Notes under the pieces: model-generated
The model's database searches: none
Told to the model about the DNA's origin: nothing
The model's input: the letters and a program-made list of their open reading frames with translations, nothing else
Shown here: positions 4,087 to 6,883 of the stretch, one piece after another
How positions within the stretch are numbered: the stretch's first letter is position 1
How the letters are laid out: every line of letters starts with the position of its first letter
Made by a program: the position numbers and the translations under genes
NCBI GenBank assembly: GCA_026990725.1
Contig: JALXCX010000150.1
Coordinates: 1-6,883, forward strand
Direction of reading: 5' to 3'
DNA: 6,883 bases
Source of the DNA: Desulfobulbaceae bacterium
GTDB lineage: Bacteria; Desulfobacterota; Desulfobulbia; Desulfobulbales; Desulfobulbaceae

Positions 4087-6258
4087 GTGTTAAACGCTGA
4101 TCAGTCACAAATTTTTTCCACACTCCAGGAAACCTTTGGATTCTCTACTTTCAGAGAAAACCAACTCGAAATCATTCAGGCTGTTTTGCACAACAAAGAC
4201 GTCTTTGCCGTCATGCCAACAGGCGGCGGAAAATCGTTGTGCTATCAGCTTCCGGCGCTCCTGCTTGCTGGAACCTGTATCGTCATTTCGCCTCTTATCT
4301 CTTTAATGAAAGATCAGGTAGATAATGCAAAGTCTTTAGGCATTCAGGCCGGGTTTATCAACTCCTCTCAAAATATCGAAGATCAGACAAGAGTGATGGA
4401 TGCTTTTTTTACAGGAGAACTTGATCTGCTCTATCTTGCTCCTGAACGTCTTGCGCTGAATCATTTTGCAAAAAAACTTCAGAGAGGAAAAATCTCCTTT
4501 GTGGCTGTTGACGAGGCCCATTGTATTTCAGAATGGGGTCATGATTTTCGACCCGATTATTTACAACTGGCACATCTTCACGACCTTCTACCAGGGACAG
4601 CCGTTGCAGCGTTTACAGCCACGGCCACCAAACAGGTTGCCCATGATATTGTCGCGCGTCTGCACTTAAATGCCCCATTAACAATCCGGGCCTCCTTTAA
4701 CCGACCCAACCTTTCCTATACGGTCCGTATGCGTGAAAATACTGGCCGTCAGATTCTTCAGGAAATCCGGACCCAGAACAACCAACCTGGAATAGTTTAT
4801 CGGCTGAGCCGAAACGATGTCGAGAAAACAGCCAAAATGCTGCAAAAAAACGGCATAGCTGCGCTTCCGTATCATGCAGGTCTTGACCCCACTGAGCGGG
4901 CGGTCAATCAGGACGCATTTAATAAGGATAAAACGCAAGTCATTGTTGCGACGGTCGCTTTTGGCATGGGCATTGACAAATCAAATGTTCGTTTTGTCAT
5001 TCATGGTGACCTTCCGAAAAATATTGAGGGATATTATCAGGAAACAGGCCGTTCTGGCAGAGATGGTGAACCAGCTCATTGTCTGCTCCTGTACAACAGG
5101 GGCGACATGATGCGCCTGGGCTATTTTCTGGATCAGTTAGAGAACAAACAAGAACGGAAAATCGGCTGGCAGAAGCTGAAACAGATGGCAGATTATGCTG
5201 AACTTCCTATCTGCAGACGCAAACAGCTGCTCAGCTATTTTGCTGAAGAGCTGCCCGGAGACAACTGCGGAGGTTGTGATATTTGCCTGCAGGGTGTGGA
5301 AGCAATTGATGCAACCACTCAGGCCCAGATGATTATGTCGGCCATACACCGTACCGGACAGCGTTTTGGCAGTGGTCATATAATAGATATTGTCCTTGGG
5401 GCAAAAACAAAGCGTTTGCTCCAGTTCGGCCATGACAAACTGCCTACCCACGGTGTTGGCAAAGGGCATAAAAAAATCTTCTGGCGTCGTCTTGTTGATG
5501 CCATGTTAAGTGATGAACTTCTCACAACTGATGGCAGTCAGTTTCCTGTACTACAGCTCACTCCGGCTGGTGAAAAAGTTTTATATGGCCACAAGTCATA
5601 TACCATGCACATGGTCAAAGAAGTTGCCCAACACGCTTCCCGGCAGGATGCAACCGGTCACAATATGCACCCCGAACTTTTTGAACGGTTGCGTGAACAG
5701 CGCCACACCCTTGCAGAAGAGCAAAACGTACCGCCGTATGTCATTTTTTCTGATAGATCTCTACACGACATGTGCAAACTGCTCCCGACCACACCCGATA
5801 CCCTGCTGGCTGTTAATGGAGTGGGCAAGGTAAAACTTGAACAGTATGGAAAAGAATTTCTGGAGATAATCACCAGCTGGCTGGCAGAAAATCCGGACGT
5901 AAAAATACCTGAAAACACGGCCGCAGCAGTCTCGTTGGAGCCAGAAAATAAACAATTTAGTGAAACAATCCAAAAAAGCGTTGCCCTTGCTCAAGAAGGA
6001 TACTCACTGGAAACAATTGCTGTAAAGAGAGGGCTTAAACCCTCAACAATAGCCTCGCATCTGGTGGAATGGCTTGAAGATGACAATACCCTTGATATAC
6101 GAAAACTGATTTCACCAGAAAAGTGCACCCTTATTAAAGAACAGTTTATTCTGCACAAGACTGAATTATTAAAACCGGTCATCGAGTCCCTGGAGGGCCA
6201 GGCCGGCTATGATGAGGCCAAAATCGTCCGCGCCGCAATGCAGCAGGGCATTTTTTAG
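4087..6258 (+). CDS. recQ: ATP-dependent DNA helicase RecQ, with HRDC and C-terminal HTH extension
   Basis: RecQ is a 3'-to-5' DNA helicase of recombination and fork repair. The 723 residues contain Walker A MPTGGGKS (43-50), DEAH (142-145), the aromatic-rich loop HCISEWGHDFRPDY (145-158), FTATAT (176-181) and motif VI QETGRSGRDG (318-327). The zinc-binding Cys set is C376, C394, C397 and C400. A winged-helix RQC region follows (about 405-515, with RFGSGH and FGHDKLPTHGVGKG), then HRDC (about 528-602) and a C-terminal region (about 625-720) resembling the HTH_40 module found on some RecQ proteins. E. coli RecQ is near 610 residues and lacks this last module. The start is GTG 4087, the only usable one, since an in-frame TAA lies about 60 nt upstream and the next in-frame ATG is inside Walker A. 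No strong RBS is visible. It may be read from the feoA promoter. Confidence 0.96.
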   Translation: MLNADQSQIFSTLQETFGFSTFRENQLEIIQAVLHNKDVFAVMPTGGGKSLCYQLPALLLAGTCIVISPLISLMKDQVDNAKSLGIQAGFINSSQNIEDQTRVMDAFFTGELDLLYLAPERLALNHFAKKLQRGKISFVAVDEAHCISEWGHDFRPDYLQLAHLHDLLPGTAVAAFTATATKQVAHDIVARLHLNAPLTIRASFNRPNLSYTVRMRENTGRQILQEIRTQNNQPGIVYRLSRNDVEKTAKMLQKNGIAALPYHAGLDPTERAVNQDAFNKDKTQVIVATVAFGMGIDKSNVRFVIHGDLPKNIEGYYQETGRSGRDGEPAHCLLLYNRGDMMRLGYFLDQLENKQERKIGWQKLKQMADYAELPICRRKQLLSYFAEELPGDNCGGCDICLQGVEAIDATTQAQMIMSAIHRTGQRFGSGHIIDIVLGAKTKRLLQFGHDKLPTHGVGKGHKKIFWRRLVDAMLSDELLTTDGSQFPVLQLTPAGEKVLYGHKSYTMHMVKEVAQHASRQDATGHNMHPELFERLREQRHTLAEEQNVPPYVIFSDRSLHDMCKLLPTTPDTLLAVNGVGKVKLEQYGKEFLEIITSWLAENPDVKIPENTAAAVSLEPENKQFSETIQKSVALAQEGYSLETIAVKRGLKPSTIASHLVEWLEDDNTLDIRKLISPEKCTLIKEQFILHKTELLKPVIESLEGQAGYDEAKIVRAAMQQGIF

Positions 6259-6300
6259 CAACGCCTCTGAAAGGGTCCATGTCTTTTTGAGAGCTGTTGC
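6258..6300. other. Imperfect hairpin just after the recQ stop; rest of 6301-6482 without recognisable features
   Basis: GCAAC (6258-6262) pairs with GTTGC (6296-6300), with inner CTCT/AGAG and AAAG/CTTT pairs. There is no T-run after it on either strand, so it is not a standard intrinsic terminator; it may protect the 3' end of the recQ mRNA or be a dispersed palindromic repeat. The remaining stretch to 6482 lies between convergent genes. Its short ORFs lack family features or start signals, and I see no gene in it. Confidence 0.4.
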
Positions 6301-6482
6301 ACCGGGACGACTATCAGTTTTGCTCCTTTGCCCTGTCTGGTGTACTGGATCTGAGTAAATCCACTCACCGGGCGCTGCTTGCAAAAAAGATCCGGCGGCA
6401 TAAGGTGTCCCGACCCCACAGACGGTAAACATTCCATGACTTGGGGTGGGCCACCAAAAAATGTGCGCAAGTTGACAGACGT

Positions 6483-6883
6483 TTAATGCAGTGATTCACA
6501 AGCCTCTTTGTTTGCAGCGCATTTCAACAAAGCGCTCAGCATGTGTTGAACATAATCAATGCGAATTTCACCGGCGCGTCGCCGTTCGGACTTCTTCCGG
6601 ACAGGTAACTGGCGAGTTACCCGGGGAATGCCACCGGCGTATTTTCCTTTTGTTACCTGGGCGTCAAGAAGAAATTTTGACGCAGAACGAATGGATAACT
6701 GGATGGTATTGCGTAGCATAGCATCATCCCGACCAATAATATCAAGGATGGCAAACAGAGCCTCCACCCGGGTGGCTGTTGGCGTAGTCCTTCCCTTTTT
6801 GTTGAATCCGCCGATTATCTGTTGTTTTCTACCATAGAGAATTTGTTCCTCAAGGATAGCGAGGCTGACGTGGCGGGCATAGG
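6483..6883 (-). CDS. Unrecognised protein, C-terminal 132 residues (5' end outside window)
   Basis: The frame is open from the right edge (first full codon 6881-6879, YARHVSLAI...) to TAA at 6485-6483. I do not know the family. The sequence is rich in amphipathic helices: EEQILYGRKQ, then TPTATRVEALFAILDIIG, DDAMLRNTIQLSIRSASKFLLDAQ, a Gly/Pro turn YAGGIPR, a basic linker RKKSERRR, and EIRIDYVQHMLSALLK. The helix-pair pattern, with ATR-E-L early and G-IPR then R-DYVQH late, is reminiscent of alpha/alpha-toroid enzymes (six-hairpin glycosidase or cyclase-like folds); this is an impression only. A GTG at 6767 lies inside the open frame and is unlikely to be the start, because the upstream codons look equally protein-like. 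It converges on recQ with about 224 bp between the stops. Confidence 0.7.
   Translation of the reverse strand, partial: YARHVSLAILEEQILYGRKQQIIGGFNKKGRTTPTATRVEALFAILDIIGRDDAMLRNTIQLSIRSASKFLLDAQVTKGKYAGGIPRVTRQLPVRKKSERRRAGEIRIDYVQHMLSALLKCAANKEACESLH

Noticed and set aside
6445..6455. GGTGGGCCACC palindrome next to an A-run, considered as a terminator
   Set aside because: The A-run follows on the plus strand, so the T-run precedes the stem on the minus strand; neither strand has stem followed by T. The loop would also be too small.
6169..6470. Minus-strand ORFs of 71 and 87 codons downstream of and overlapping recQ
   Set aside because: They overlap each other and the end of recQ, are low in typical protein features, and show no ribosome-binding site or family motif.
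6604..6621. GGTAACT-GGCG-AGTTACC inverted repeat
   Set aside because: It lies within the reading frame of the right-edge gene and no T-run, recombination site or second copy accompanies it; a chance coding hairpin is the simpler explanation.

Overview
The window looks like chromosomal DNA of an anaerobic, probably sulfate-reducing Desulfobacterota (Desulfobulbales-like) bacterium. This is an inference from the ferredoxin-type C-terminal domain at the left edge, the LeuA/RecQ sequence types and the moderate base composition; no taxonomic marker gene is present.

Layout, left to right. (1) The 3' end of an iron-sulfur (4Fe-4S ferredoxin-like) protein gene runs rightward to 518 and ends at a strong intrinsic terminator (557-592). 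(2) Converging on it is a leftward cluster. In transcription order it is a leucine attenuator (promoter 3639-3612, Leu-rich leader peptide 3587-3498, terminator 3471-3434), leuA (2-isopropylmalate synthase), creA (small exported protein), a 73-codon ORF with a frameshift (1013-793), and a 71-aa two-helix membrane protein (793-578). The junctions are very tight: leuA-creA 5 nt, orf73-orf71 TAATG. (3) A 153-bp non-autonomous transposable element (MITE, 1034-1186) with 12-bp terminal inverted repeats and a perfect 8-bp target duplication sits between creA and orf73. Removing it in silico restores a creA reading frame four residues longer whose TGA overlaps the orf73 ATG. The ancestral cluster was therefore a fully overlapping creA-orf73-orf71 array. 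(4) Divergent from leuA are a FeoA-domain protein gene with its own sigma70-like promoter and recQ, encoding a 723-aa RecQ helicase with a zinc-binding region, an HRDC domain and a C-terminal helix-turn-helix extension. (5) At the right edge, converging on recQ, is the 3' end of an unrecognised leftward gene that continues past the window.

The genes with assignable roles are metabolic or housekeeping: leucine biosynthesis, an iron-related small protein and DNA repair. The most noteworthy content is the complete leu attenuator, with three mutually exclusive pairings that can be read from the sequence, and the MITE insertion with its effect on an overlapping-gene operon, including a possible decayed or -1-frameshifted small gene just downstream of it. 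I found no CRISPR array, tRNA, rRNA, phage or defence system.
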